64,000 nucleotides of DNA from contig CACEOF010000001.1 of assembly GCA_902561095.1 (NCBI GenBank), positions 1 through 64,000 on the forward strand. The letters run 5' to 3'. The stretch is from an uncultured Pelagibacteraceae bacterium. GTDB taxonomy: Bacteria > Pseudomonadota > Alphaproteobacteria > Pelagibacterales > Pelagibacteraceae. The notes under the pieces were generated by a model that saw nothing but the letters and a program-made list of their open reading frames with translations, had not been told where the DNA came from and did no database searches. This document shows positions 50,043-59,642 of the stretch, in pieces. Within the stretch, counting starts at the first letter, position 1. The number at the start of each line of letters is the position of its first letter. The translations under genes and the position numbers were made by a program.

Positions 50043-51443
50043 ATGACTGATCAGTTAGGTGCTCTTACAACTATATTTACAGAATTTTACTACTGGGTAA
50101 CAGTAGTACTGATGTTTTTAATTCACGTCGGTTTCTGTATGTACGAAGTTGGAGCATCAAGATACAAACACCACCAACATACTTTAATGAAAAACACAAT
50201 GCTTATACCTTTGGTAACAGTAACATGGTTTTTATTTGGTTGGTGGATTTATTGGGCTTTTCCAACGGGACCTGGACTAGCTCCATCAATAATGACAGAA
50301 AGCACCGGACTCGTTTTAAGTGGTGGATTTGGAGGAAATGATCTTGCTAATCCAACTAATGCTCTTATGGCAGTAAATTTAAACGATCATATTATGGGTG
50401 TTTTCTGGGCAGCGTTCTTATTATTTTCATGGACTGCTGCTTCTATCGTTTCTGGCGCTATCATTGAAAGGATAACAACTTTTGCATTTGGAGTTTTAGC
50501 AATTGCGATTGGATCTGTTTTCTGGTCGATAGATGCTTCATGGGGATGGCACTTTGACGGGTGGATGTTAAAAATTTTAGGATATCATGATGCTTATGCG
50601 TCAGGTGTTATTCATGCTATAGCAGGTGGATTTGCACTAGGTGTTCTAATGGTTCTTGGACCAAGAATTGGAAAGTTCTCATCAAGTGGTGAACCAAGAA
50701 ACATAGGACCTAGAAATCCTTGGCTAGTTACCATTGGATTATTTCTAATTTATACTGGTTTCTGGGGATTTTATGCAGCATGTAATGTTCCTATTTATGA
50801 TCTTGGGCCAGAGTATGGAATGGAAGGAGTAACATTCTGGACTGCAACTAACATTTATTTAACGCCTACTACATTAAGTGGAATAACTATGAACTTCTTA
50901 ATGTCGTTATCAGGTGGATTGTTAGCTGGATATGTAATTGCTAAAGGTGATCCTTTCTGGACTTACTCAAGTGGACTAGCAGGTATAATATGTGCATCAG
51001 CTGGAAATGACTTATATCATCCAATTCAAGCCTTAATTATTGGTATGATTGGTGTTGTGATTTCCTACAAACTTCATTATTGGGTTGAACGAAAGTTCAA
51101 AATTGATGATGCAGTTGGGGCAGTAGCTGTACATGGTTATGCCGGCTTTATTGGTCTAGTAATCTGTGGCTTTGTTTTAAATGGTTATCCATCATCTGGT
51201 TATAGTGTTGGAGCTATGTTTGATGGATCAACCTATGCAACAATTAATCCATTGGGTCAATTCATAGGAGCAATAATAATGTTCGTAGTTCTTGGGCTTG
51301 TGCCAGGATATATAATTGCTAGAGTTCTTAACGGAATGGGTAAATTAAGAATCCCTCGTGAAGTTGAGATAGCAGGACTAGACTATGAAATGATGGAAAC
51401 TGCAAAAGATGATGAAAAAGCAGTCGCATCGGCAACCAGGTAA
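50043..51443 (+). CDS. amt: Ammonium/methylammonium transporter (Amt)
   Basis: HVGFCMYEVGASRYKHHQHTLMKN; SWGWHFDGWM; HAIAGGFALGVL; VHGYAGFIGLV. Confidence 0.92.
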   Translation: MTDQLGALTTIFTEFYYWVTVVLMFLIHVGFCMYEVGASRYKHHQHTLMKNTMLIPLVTVTWFLFGWWIYWAFPTGPGLAPSIMTESTGLVLSGGFGGNDLANPTNALMAVNLNDHIMGVFWAAFLLFSWTAASIVSGAIIERITTFAFGVLAIAIGSVFWSIDASWGWHFDGWMLKILGYHDAYASGVIHAIAGGFALGVLMVLGPRIGKFSSSGEPRNIGPRNPWLVTIGLFLIYTGFWGFYAACNVPIYDLGPEYGMEGVTFWTATNIYLTPTTLSGITMNFLMSLSGGLLAGYVIAKGDPFWTYSSGLAGIICASAGNDLYHPIQALIIGMIGVVISYKLHYWVERKFKIDDAVGAVAVHGYAGFIGLVICGFVLNGYPSSGYSVGAMFDGSTYATINPLGQFIGAIIMFVVLGLVPGYIIARVLNGMGKLRIPREVEIAGLDYEMMETAKDDEKAVASATR

Positions 51444-51454
51444 AGGAGAAAAAT

Positions 51455-51685
51455 ATGGCTACAGTATCAAACTGGATAGATCATCTAAATAAACCTGCAG
51501 AAGAGGTTGCTGGATCGGTTTATCCTGGAGCAGGATCTAGTGAATTTATACTAGTCCTATTGTTAATTGCTGTATGGATTGGATGGAGTGTCATCACAGA
51601 TAAGTCTGAGAGGGAAGAACTTGATAGACTATCTAGAAAAAGACACGGTGCAAACGATCATAAAAGCAATATTACCGATTGGTAA
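51455..51685 (+). CDS. Small membrane protein downstream of amt
   Basis: 76 aa, one TM segment (EFILVLLLIAVWIGWSVI), 11 nt after amt. Confidence 0.6.
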   Translation: MATVSNWIDHLNKPAEEVAGSVYPGAGSSEFILVLLLIAVWIGWSVITDKSEREELDRLSRKRHGANDHKSNITDW

Positions 51686-51698
51686 TTAAAAGAAATTT

Positions 51699-51722
51699 GG
51701 GCGCTACTTAAATGTAGCGCCC
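51699..51722 (+). terminator. Strong intrinsic terminator-like hairpin
   Basis: GGGCGCTAC-TTAAAT-GTAGCGCCC perfect 9-bp stem followed by TTTCTTT, 13 nt after the 76-aa ORF. Confidence 0.85.
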
Positions 51723-51743
51723 TTTCTTTATAATTTTATTATA

Positions 51744-51896
51744 ATGAGTGAAGATAAAAACGAAGAGCTAAGACCAACGAAAATGAGAGGGGTTGCTTTT
51801 CCGAAAGCAAAGTATGGTGTAATCCTCGCAATTATCTTAATAGTTGTTGTAAATTTTATTTTATATAAGGAAACTATCTTTTCATTTTTTAAATAA
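51744..51896 (+). CDS. 50-aa membrane protein (MSEDKNEELRPTKMRGVAFPKAKYGVILAIILIVVVNFILYKETIFSFFK)
   Basis: ATG 51744, TAA 51894-51896; one TM helix; between terminator and gmaS. Not in supplied ORF track. Confidence 0.55.
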   Translation: MSEDKNEELRPTKMRGVAFPKAKYGVILAIILIVVVNFILYKETIFSFFK

Positions 51897-51913
51897 TTGT
51901 GATAGCCTAAGTA

Positions 51914-53239
51914 ATGGCTAAAAACTTATTCAAATTAGCAGAGCAAAAAAAAATAAAATATTTCTTAATAAGCTTTGTTGATCTTTTTGGCGTACTCAGA
52001 TCAAAATTAGTTCCAACGCATGCTATTAAAGAAATGCAGACTGCAGGAGCGGGATTTGCTGGTTTTGCAGCTTGGCTAGATATGTCTCCCGCAGATAGCG
52101 ATATGTTTGGTATTCCAGATCCAGACAGTCTTATTCAATTACCTTGGAATAAAGAGGTGGGATGGCTTGCATCAGACTTATGGATGAATGGTAAACCTGT
52201 AGAAGCCTCTCCAAGAGTAATGTTAAAGTATCAAATTAATAAATTAAAAAAACAAAATTTAAAAATGAAATCAGGTGTAGAGTGTGAATACTTTTTAATT
52301 TCACCTGATGGAAATTCTATTGCTGATGTAAGAGATACTCAATCTAAACCTTGTTATGACCAATCTGCTTTAATGAGGAGATATGATTTAATTAAAGAAA
52401 TCTGTGATTGTATGATTGAGATGGGATGGGGTCCTTATCAAAATGATCATGAAGACGCAAATGGACAATTTGAAATGAATTGGGACTATGATGATTGTCT
52501 AAAAACAGCAGATAGACACACATTTTTTAAATATATGGTAAAAACCATAGCTGAAAAACATGGTTTGAGAGCAACCTTTATGCCTAAACCATTTGAAAAC
52601 CTCACAGGTAATGGCTGTCATGCCCACGTATCAGTTTGGGATGGAAAGAAAAATAAATTTTTAGATAAATCTGACAAGTTTGGACTTAGTAAAATGGCAT
52701 ATAATTTTTTAGGTGGAGTAATTAAAAACGCCTCATCCTTATCTGCTTTCTTTAATCCAACAATTAATAGCTATAGAAGAATTAATGCCCCTCCAACAAA
52801 ATCTGGATCATCATGGTCACCGAGCAGCATATCTTATACAGGTAATAACAGAACACATATGATAAGAATTCCAGATCCTGGTAGATTTGAATTAAGATTG
52901 ATGGATGGATCTGCAAATCCATATTTATTACAAGCAAGCGTGTTAGCTGCTGGGCTATATGGATTAAAAAATAAAATTGATCCAGGAGAGGCTCTTACTT
53001 GTAACATGTATACAGATTACAAAAAATATCCTAATTTACCTAAATTACCAAACGAACTTCATGAATCGCTAGAACTTTTAAAAAATAATAAGGAAATGAA
53101 TGAAGCTTTTGGAAAAGAAACAATTAATAGTTATATAAAACTTAAAAAATCTGAAATTAATGAATTTGATAATAAAGAAAACTTCGATAAGTCCAAACCT
53201 GTAACGCAATGGGAAAGACAAAATACTTTAGACTGTTAA
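51914..53239 (+). CDS. gmaS: Gamma-glutamylmethylamide synthetase
   Basis: IKYFLISFVDLFGVLRSKLVPTHAIKEMQTAGAGFAGFAAWLDMSPADSDMFGIPDP...CYDQSALMRRYDLIKEICDCM resembles GmaS; mgs/amt upstream. Confidence 0.88.
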   Translation: MAKNLFKLAEQKKIKYFLISFVDLFGVLRSKLVPTHAIKEMQTAGAGFAGFAAWLDMSPADSDMFGIPDPDSLIQLPWNKEVGWLASDLWMNGKPVEASPRVMLKYQINKLKKQNLKMKSGVECEYFLISPDGNSIADVRDTQSKPCYDQSALMRRYDLIKEICDCMIEMGWGPYQNDHEDANGQFEMNWDYDDCLKTADRHTFFKYMVKTIAEKHGLRATFMPKPFENLTGNGCHAHVSVWDGKKNKFLDKSDKFGLSKMAYNFLGGVIKNASSLSAFFNPTINSYRRINAPPTKSGSSWSPSSISYTGNNRTHMIRIPDPGRFELRLMDGSANPYLLQASVLAAGLYGLKNKIDPGEALTCNMYTDYKKYPNLPKLPNELHESLELLKNNKEMNEAFGKETINSYIKLKKSEINEFDNKENFDKSKPVTQWERQNTLDC

Positions 53240-53240
53240 A

Positions 53241-54374
53241 GTGAAGAGTTTAAAAAGTATTAAAAACTGGACGCTAACAAAATCTATAAAAAATAACAAT
53301 TTCAGTTTTAAAAGAAATTATGTTTTAAGATTTGTCCCTTCTTTGTTATTAACAAATGCTTTTAAATCAATTTCTAGATGGAAAAATTATAAGGCTACAC
53401 CCTTAATTAAACTTGATAAATTACAAAAAAATTTAAAAGTTAATAATGTTTTTTATAAAGATGAGTCCAAAAGATTTCATTTAAAATCCTTTAAAGCATT
53501 AGGAGGAGCGTATGCAGTTGAAAGAATATCTAAAGGAAAAAAAAATATAATTATTTCCTCAGCGACTGCTGGAAACCATGGAAGATCTGTTGCATGGGGC
53601 GCAAAAAGATTAGGTTTAAAATGTAAAATCTTTGTTAGTCAATACGTAAGTGATTCAAGAGTTAATGAAATTAAAAAATTTGGAGCTGAAGTCATAAGAG
53701 TTAAAGGAGATTATGAAAACTCAGTTAATGAATGTAAAAAGTTATCGAAAAAAAATAATTGGAAAATTGTGCAAGATGTTGCGACAAGAAATTACAAATT
53801 GGTCCCTCAACTTACAATGGCGGGATATTCCATAATGATAAGAGAAATATCTAAACAAACTAATCAATATATAACCCATATTTTTTTACAAGCTGGTGTC
53901 GGGGGCATGGCTGCCGGTGTTGTTGCTGGTGTTGCAAAATATTTTAAAAGAATTCCAAAAATTATAATTGTTGAGCCTGATAGAGCTGATTGTGTACTTC
54001 AGAGCGTTAAAATTAATAGAATTAAAAAAATTAGGATTAAAAAAGAAAGTATCATGGGAGGTATGTCATGTAATGAAATGTCATATATTCCATGGCAAAT
54101 ATTAAAAAAAGCAAGCAATTGTTGTATATCTGTAAGTGATCGGAATGTTGCCAAAACTGTAGCTATGCTTAAAGACAAAAAGCTCAGCAAAAATTCAATA
54201 ATTGGTGGAGAGTGCTCTACACCTGGAATTATAAGCCTAATTGGTGTTTGTAATAATTATAAGACTAAAAAACTCATTGAACTAAACGAAAAATCTAATG
54301 TTTTGGTAATAGGATGCGAAGGTAATGCAGATGTTAAACTTTACAAACAACTGCTATCTAAAGGAAGAAAATAA
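53241..54374 (+). CDS. PLP-dependent ammonia-lyase (threonine dehydratase/diaminopropionate ammonia-lyase-like)
   Basis: FHLKSFKALGGAYAVER (PLP Lys), SSATAGNHGRSVAWGAKRLG, IFLQAGVGGMAAGV; GTG start. Confidence 0.85.
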   Translation: MKSLKSIKNWTLTKSIKNNNFSFKRNYVLRFVPSLLLTNAFKSISRWKNYKATPLIKLDKLQKNLKVNNVFYKDESKRFHLKSFKALGGAYAVERISKGKKNIIISSATAGNHGRSVAWGAKRLGLKCKIFVSQYVSDSRVNEIKKFGAEVIRVKGDYENSVNECKKLSKKNNWKIVQDVATRNYKLVPQLTMAGYSIMIREISKQTNQYITHIFLQAGVGGMAAGVVAGVAKYFKRIPKIIIVEPDRADCVLQSVKINRIKKIRIKKESIMGGMSCNEMSYIPWQILKKASNCCISVSDRNVAKTVAMLKDKKLSKNSIIGGECSTPGIISLIGVCNNYKTKKLIELNEKSNVLVIGCEGNADVKLYKQLLSKGRK

Positions 54375-54381
54375 AATTCAC

Positions 54382-55800
54382 ATGACAAAAAATGCAATAT
54401 TTTGGATTAGGGAAGATTTTAGAATTGAAAATAATCCAGCACTTTCTTTTGCTAGTCAAAATCATGATAATGTTATTGGATTATTTATTTATAACAAAGC
54501 TGATTTTGATAAAAAAAGAGAAGCACAAAAATGGTGGCTTTATAAATCTCTAGAACAATTTAAATCAGAATTATCTAAATATAAAATAAATCTTCAAATA
54601 TTAGAGGGAGATGAGCTAGATGTGTTGTCAAAGATAAAAAAAAAAGACAACATTTCAGTTTATTGGAACAAAATATATGAACCAGATGTAATTGCTAAAG
54701 GTAAAAAAATTAGAGATGCTTTTTTAAAAAATGAAGTTCAGTTTAAATATTTTAAAGGAAATATTTTAAACGAATTTCAAGAAGTAACTAAAAATGATGG
54801 AACACCCTTTAAAGTATTTAGTCCATTTTGGAGAAATGCTGAACAAAAATATTTAAGCTTACCTCCAAGAAAAAATTATATTGTAAGAAAAAAGACAAAG
54901 TCAATCACAGTTTTCAAGAATTGTATTGAGCCTAAAGATATTTTGCCTAAAAAGAATTGGTATAAAAAATTTGAAGAATATTGGAAAGTTTCAGAAAGTG
55001 ACTCAAAAAAAGTTCTTAATACTTTAATTGAAAAAAAGATTAAGGATTATGGAACGGCTAGAGATTATCCATCGGTTGAAGGCACATCAAAATTGTCTCC
55101 CTATATTAAACATGGTCAAATTCATGTAAGCACTATTTGGCAAAAGTGTAATGAAATTAGATCTAAAGGAGTTGGCTACAGAAAATATATCAACGAATTA
55201 GGTTGGCGTGAGTTTTCACATAGTTTAATTAATTATTTTCCAGAATTTTTAAAAGGTAATTACAGAAAAGAATTTGATCGATTTCCTTGGGTAAAAAACG
55301 AAAAGTTTCTAAAAGCATGGAAATCAGGAATGACAGGCTATCCTATTGTAGATGCTGGAATGAGAGAGTTATACGAAACCGGATGGATGCATAACAGAAT
55401 TAGAATGGTAGTTGGTTCTTTTTTGGTTAAGCATTTGAGAATTAATTGGACTGAGGGTGAAAAGCATTTCAGAAATTGTTTATTAGATTTTAATAAAGCA
55501 AATAACGTAGCTCAATGGCAATGGGTTGCTGGTTGTGGAGCTGATGCTGCACCTTACTTTAGAATATTTAATCCAATTTTGCAGGGAGAAAAATTTGATA
55601 AAGAAGGTTTGTATGTGAAGAAATGGGTTCCAGAATTAAATAAAGTGCCTAATAAATTCATCCATAAACCTTGGGAAATGGAACACAAATATCAAGAAGC
55701 AATAAAGACTATAATAGGGAAAGATTATCCTAAACCTATTGTAATCCACGAAAAAGCAAGAGCAGCTGCTCTAGAGGCTTTTCAATCACTTAAGAAATAA
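54382..55800 (+). CDS. phr: Deoxyribodipyrimidine photolyase/cryptochrome family (internal ATG 54382 preferred over track start 54325)
   Basis: AIFWIREDFRIENNPAL; TGYPIVDAGMRELYETGWMHNRIRMVVGSFLVKHLRI; NVAQWQWVAGCGADAAPYFRIFNP. Confidence 0.95.
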   Translation: MTKNAIFWIREDFRIENNPALSFASQNHDNVIGLFIYNKADFDKKREAQKWWLYKSLEQFKSELSKYKINLQILEGDELDVLSKIKKKDNISVYWNKIYEPDVIAKGKKIRDAFLKNEVQFKYFKGNILNEFQEVTKNDGTPFKVFSPFWRNAEQKYLSLPPRKNYIVRKKTKSITVFKNCIEPKDILPKKNWYKKFEEYWKVSESDSKKVLNTLIEKKIKDYGTARDYPSVEGTSKLSPYIKHGQIHVSTIWQKCNEIRSKGVGYRKYINELGWREFSHSLINYFPEFLKGNYRKEFDRFPWVKNEKFLKAWKSGMTGYPIVDAGMRELYETGWMHNRIRMVVGSFLVKHLRINWTEGEKHFRNCLLDFNKANNVAQWQWVAGCGADAAPYFRIFNPILQGEKFDKEGLYVKKWVPELNKVPNKFIHKPWEMEHKYQEAIKTIIGKDYPKPIVIHEKARAAALEAFQSLKK

Positions 55801-55805
55801 ATGCT

Positions 55806-56225
55806 CTATTCACCAATAAAATGGTGAATAATTGTTCTATTTTGTGGCTCTAAACGATGTTCAAATAAATATAAACCCTGCCAAGTTCCAAGCAATAATT
55901 CAGTATCTTTAATACTAAGAGAAATTTGATTATTTGTTAATGCAGATTTTATATGAGAAGGCATATCATCTTTACCTTCGGTAGTATGAACATACAATTT
56001 TTTGTCCATAGGTACCAGTTTATCAAAATAATTTATTAAATCTGTTTGAACGTCTGGATCAGCATTTTCTTGAACAATTAAGGATGCACTAGTATGTTGA
56101 ACACTCAAATTAAGCATCCCATTTTTAAACTTATTTTTTTTAATCCAATGAATTGTCTGATCTGTGAATTCATACAACCTTTGGCCAACAGTACTTATTT
56201 TAAGATTAAAGAACTCTTGCTTCAT
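55806..56225 (-). CDS. YjbQ-family (secondary thiamine-phosphate synthase enzyme) protein
   Basis: NLSVQHTSASLIVQENADPDVQTDL; GTWQGLYLFEHR. Confidence 0.9.
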   Translation of the reverse strand: MKQEFFNLKISTVGQRLYEFTDQTIHWIKKNKFKNGMLNLSVQHTSASLIVQENADPDVQTDLINYFDKLVPMDKKLYVHTTEGKDDMPSHIKSALTNNQISLSIKDTELLLGTWQGLYLFEHRLEPQNRTIIHHFIGE

Positions 56226-57277
56226 TAATTCTTTTCCACAGATGTTAATTCGTATAATCGACTGATGGTACGTTTAAATGGGTTTTCTAATAATCTTGAT
56301 GAAGTAAATTGATCTATATTTTGCTCAGCAGTAACTGCTAAAGGGATATTTTTGTCATATATGACATCTATTAAAGTTATAAATCGCTGTTGTTGATTAG
56401 AATTAATATCATTAAATTGTGGAATATTATCAAGAGTAACAAATTTGCAACTTTTAATTATCTCTAAATAGTCTTCAGCACCAAGGTTTCTATTACATAG
56501 ATCATCAAAATTAAATCTAGCTACTCCTTCATAAAAATGTTCTATTTTAAAATTTCTTCCCTTTACGTCAATTATTTTTGATAAATGATTTTTATCTTTT
56601 GTGATTGTTCTAAAAAATTTATTTATTTTAAAATTAGTCTCTTGATTGAGAGGGTAAAAATATCTTTGTTTCTGATTTTCATTTGATTTTCTATAATCGT
56701 CTTCTATTTTGAGCTCAAGTTCAGCAGAATATTTCTCCATAATTTTTATAAAAGGTTTAAACTGATCTCTTTGAAGTCCATCTTTATAAAGTTCAGAAAT
56801 TTTTGTATTAGACGTTAAAATAATTTTAATATTTTCTTTAAATATTTGCTGAAATAATTTTCCTAAAATCATCGCATCAACAATGTTGGTTACTTGAAAC
56901 TCATCAAAATAAATTAATTTAGTTTTAGATTTTAAATCTTTTACAAATTGATTGATTATATTTTCCTCGTTATTTTCCTTTCTTACATGTGCAAAATCAT
57001 GAAAGCTCAACATAAATTCATTAAAGTGCTGTCTTAATTTTTTTTCTTCTACTAAATCAAAAAAAAAATTTAAGATCATTGTTTTTCCAACACCAACACC
57101 TCCGTGTAAATAAAAAGCTAGTCTTGAATTATTTTTTAAAAAAAATTTATTTAAAATTGATTTATTAAAATTTAATTTGTAATAACTTTTTAATTCTTTA
57201 ATAACAGTTAGTTGATAAGAATTAATTTCTAAATTATTTTTTTTACAAAAATTTTTGAAAAGATTTTCTAAATTCAT
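56225..57277 (-). CDS. zapE: AFG1-like ATPase, cell-division protein ZapE
   Basis: LHGGVGVGKTMILNFFF Walker A; LIYFDEFQVTNIVDAMILGKLF. Confidence 0.9.
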   Translation of the reverse strand: MNLENLFKNFCKKNNLEINSYQLTVIKELKSYYKLNFNKSILNKFFLKNNSRLAFYLHGGVGVGKTMILNFFFDLVEEKKLRQHFNEFMLSFHDFAHVRKENNEENIINQFVKDLKSKTKLIYFDEFQVTNIVDAMILGKLFQQIFKENIKIILTSNTKISELYKDGLQRDQFKPFIKIMEKYSAELELKIEDDYRKSNENQKQRYFYPLNQETNFKINKFFRTITKDKNHLSKIIDVKGRNFKIEHFYEGVARFNFDDLCNRNLGAEDYLEIIKSCKFVTLDNIPQFNDINSNQQQRFITLIDVIYDKNIPLAVTAEQNIDQFTSSRLLENPFKRTISRLYELTSVEKN

Positions 57278-57702
57278 TTTTTTGTTTTAAAATCAATACC
57301 ATATTCTGATCTTGGTCCTTTTCGTAATCCAAATGGACCTGAGATAAATATAGTTAACGGTCTTGTTCCTGGCTTAAGATCCACTCTATGCAAATTATTT
57401 GCTGATCTAAAACCAATATAACCAGGCGGTCTCCAGAATTTTCCTGTGCTCAATGTTTCCCAATAACCACCTCTTAAAACTATTGTTATATAGGGAAAAG
57501 TATGATTATGCACACCATCACCGTGATCATCAGCTAGCATCTCATGTATTAAGATATTGAATGGAAACCACTTTGGTCGATGTCTCATCAGAACATAATA
57601 ACGATTCATCCATGGCTTTGCTTCATGGAATTTAGGATGCGAGGGTCCTCTATCTAATACAACTTTTTTTCTTCCGATCTTATCTAACAATTTTAAGATC
57701 AT
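57274..57702 (-). CDS. Cupin-like hypothetical protein
   Basis: DDHGDGVHNHTFPYITIVLRGGYWE...NNLHRVDLKPGTRPLTIFISGP; cupin-type His pattern. Confidence 0.65.
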   Translation of the reverse strand: MILKLLDKIGRKKVVLDRGPSHPKFHEAKPWMNRYYVLMRHRPKWFPFNILIHEMLADDHGDGVHNHTFPYITIVLRGGYWETLSTGKFWRPPGYIGFRSANNLHRVDLKPGTRPLTIFISGPFGLRKGPRSEYGIDFKTKK

Positions 57703-57704
57703 AT

Positions 57705-59003
57705 TTAATTATATTGAATAATAGATCCACTTCTGACTAAATATAAATTATTATTAAATATTAATGGTTTCGACACAAGATCTGATGAAACTTTTTCTAT
57801 TTTGAGAATACTACCGTTTTGTAAATCTTTAACAATTAGTTTACCATCTGTATTCGTTAAATACAAATTCTTATTTCCTATAGCAAATCCTATTGGATAA
57901 ATATTTTTTCGTTTTTTTAGTTTATAATTTTTAAAAAGGTCTGTTACTCTAATTATGTTTCCCTTATTCTTTTCTATTACATACAAGTAACCTTCATCGG
58001 AGACAGTAAATATTAAATTTCCAATTATCACAGGCGTAATATTGGATTTAATATTACTTATCCAATTGGTGGTACCAGTTTTAATATCAATTGAATAAAA
58101 TTCATATTTATTGTTTGAAAAAAAAATAGAACTACCATCCGAAACAAGTTTTGAAGTTTTGAAATTATAAGTTTCATTTACAATACTGCTACTTTGTGTA
58201 GGTAATTGCCAAACAATCAATCCACTTTCAGCATCAGCTGCAGTTATGTCTCCAATTGAATTACTGAAAACTATCATATCACCAATTATAACAAGTGAAT
58301 ATTTAGAATTTGGAATTGTGAAGGAGTCCTCTGTTGGTAAGTTCCAACATTCTGTTCCATCCTTTATTTTATAACATCTAAGGGTATTTTTATAATCGAT
58401 AACAAAAAATTTATTTTTATATTTTTTTATTTCTGAATTAAAAGGATAAGTATTATTTTTAGACCAGTTGAGATCACCGTTATTAGCATTGATTGAGTAG
58501 TATTTTGCTATGCTGTCACTTACTAAAATACTGTCTTCATAAAAAATGAAATCTAATTTAGGATGTAATTTTTTTTCAGCTTTCGAATAATGGTTTTTTT
58601 TCCATAAAATTTTTTGATTTTCATCGTATCTTATAATTGAACCTTTTTTATCGAAAAATACGATATCATTCTCTATAAAAAGAGGCTTAAAATTAATTTG
58701 ATTTAAGTCCTCTAATCTTGAAAATTTGTAACTTCCTATTTTTTTTAACTCACCTTTATAACTCTGTGAACCAAAATCATTTCGATTGTTGATATATTGG
58801 AAATTTGTTTTAATCTCTGAAAGATCTAAGTTTAAATTTTGATTAAATTCTACAACAACAGACTTTTTTTCCTCAAAAACTTTTTTAATATTTGGTTTAG
58901 CTAAAAGTTCTTTATCTTTATCTTTCCATATTCTTGAGTTTTCGTTAAATGAGCAATTATTGAAGAAAAAAAAAACAATTAATAAAATAATTAATCTATT
59001 CAC
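57705..59003 (-). CDS. BamB-like PQQ-repeat beta-propeller lipoprotein
   Basis: Lipobox-like FFFNNCSFN; repeats such as ITAADAESGLIVWQLPTQ and FYSIDIKTGTTNW; TPR gene adjacent. Confidence 0.8.
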   Translation of the reverse strand: MNRLIILLIVFFFFNNCSFNENSRIWKDKDKELLAKPNIKKVFEEKKSVVVEFNQNLNLDLSEIKTNFQYINNRNDFGSQSYKGELKKIGSYKFSRLEDLNQINFKPLFIENDIVFFDKKGSIIRYDENQKILWKKNHYSKAEKKLHPKLDFIFYEDSILVSDSIAKYYSINANNGDLNWSKNNTYPFNSEIKKYKNKFFVIDYKNTLRCYKIKDGTECWNLPTEDSFTIPNSKYSLVIIGDMIVFSNSIGDITAADAESGLIVWQLPTQSSSIVNETYNFKTSKLVSDGSSIFFSNNKYEFYSIDIKTGTTNWISNIKSNITPVIIGNLIFTVSDEGYLYVIEKNKGNIIRVTDLFKNYKLKKRKNIYPIGFAIGNKNLYLTNTDGKLIVKDLQNGSILKIEKVSSDLVSKPLIFNNNLYLVRSGSIIQYN

Positions 59004-59640
59004 TCAAATCTCTTTTCAATCTTTTCTCTGCTTCTAACCTTATATCTGGATTGGGGTTTTCTATACTAATTATTTGATTGAAAAACTCTTTGGCCTTCTG
59101 ATTTTGCTCTTTCGCATAAAAATACTCTGCCAATAAATATAAAGCGTGAGATTTCCAGACACTTTGGGAGTTTATTACTGGATTTAAAGTGCTTAATAGA
59201 TCTCCCTCTGAATATTGATCCGCATTATATAGAGCTTTTTTGTATATTATTAAATTTTTTATCTCCTTCTCTAAAGATGTTTGATTTATCAAAATATCAA
59301 AGAAACTATTTATCTGACTCTGATCTGAAATAAGTTTATTATCAATAATGAAATAAAGTGACAATGGGGAATAAGTTGGATCTTTTTCGTTAATGATCTC
59401 AATTAACTTGTTTATAACTTTATCTTTGGAATTTTCTGAATATTCAATAGTTGCTAAATTAAAGTCATCCGAAATTTTTTTTTTTTTATTTATTTTGTAT
59501 TTATCGAAACTATAAGAGCTAATAATTATTATTAATATTAATGCTATAGATGAAATTATTTTATTCCTATTATTAACAATAAAATTCTTAATTTTATCAT
59601 TTCTATTATTAGAATTTATAATTGATATTTCTTCATCCAT
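58996..59640 (-). CDS. TPR/YfgM-like membrane-anchored protein
   Basis: N-terminal TM helix; C-terminal ALYLLAEYFYAKEQNQKAKEFFNQII TPR-like; coupled to BamB-like gene. Confidence 0.7.
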   Translation of the reverse strand: MDEEISIINSNNRNDKIKNFIVNNRNKIISSIALILIIIISSYSFDKYKINKKKKISDDFNLATIEYSENSKDKVINKLIEIINEKDPTYSPLSLYFIIDNKLISDQSQINSFFDILINQTSLEKEIKNLIIYKKALYNADQYSEGDLLSTLNPVINSQSVWKSHALYLLAEYFYAKEQNQKAKEFFNQIISIENPNPDIRLEAEKRLKRDLSE

Positions 59641-59642
59641 AT

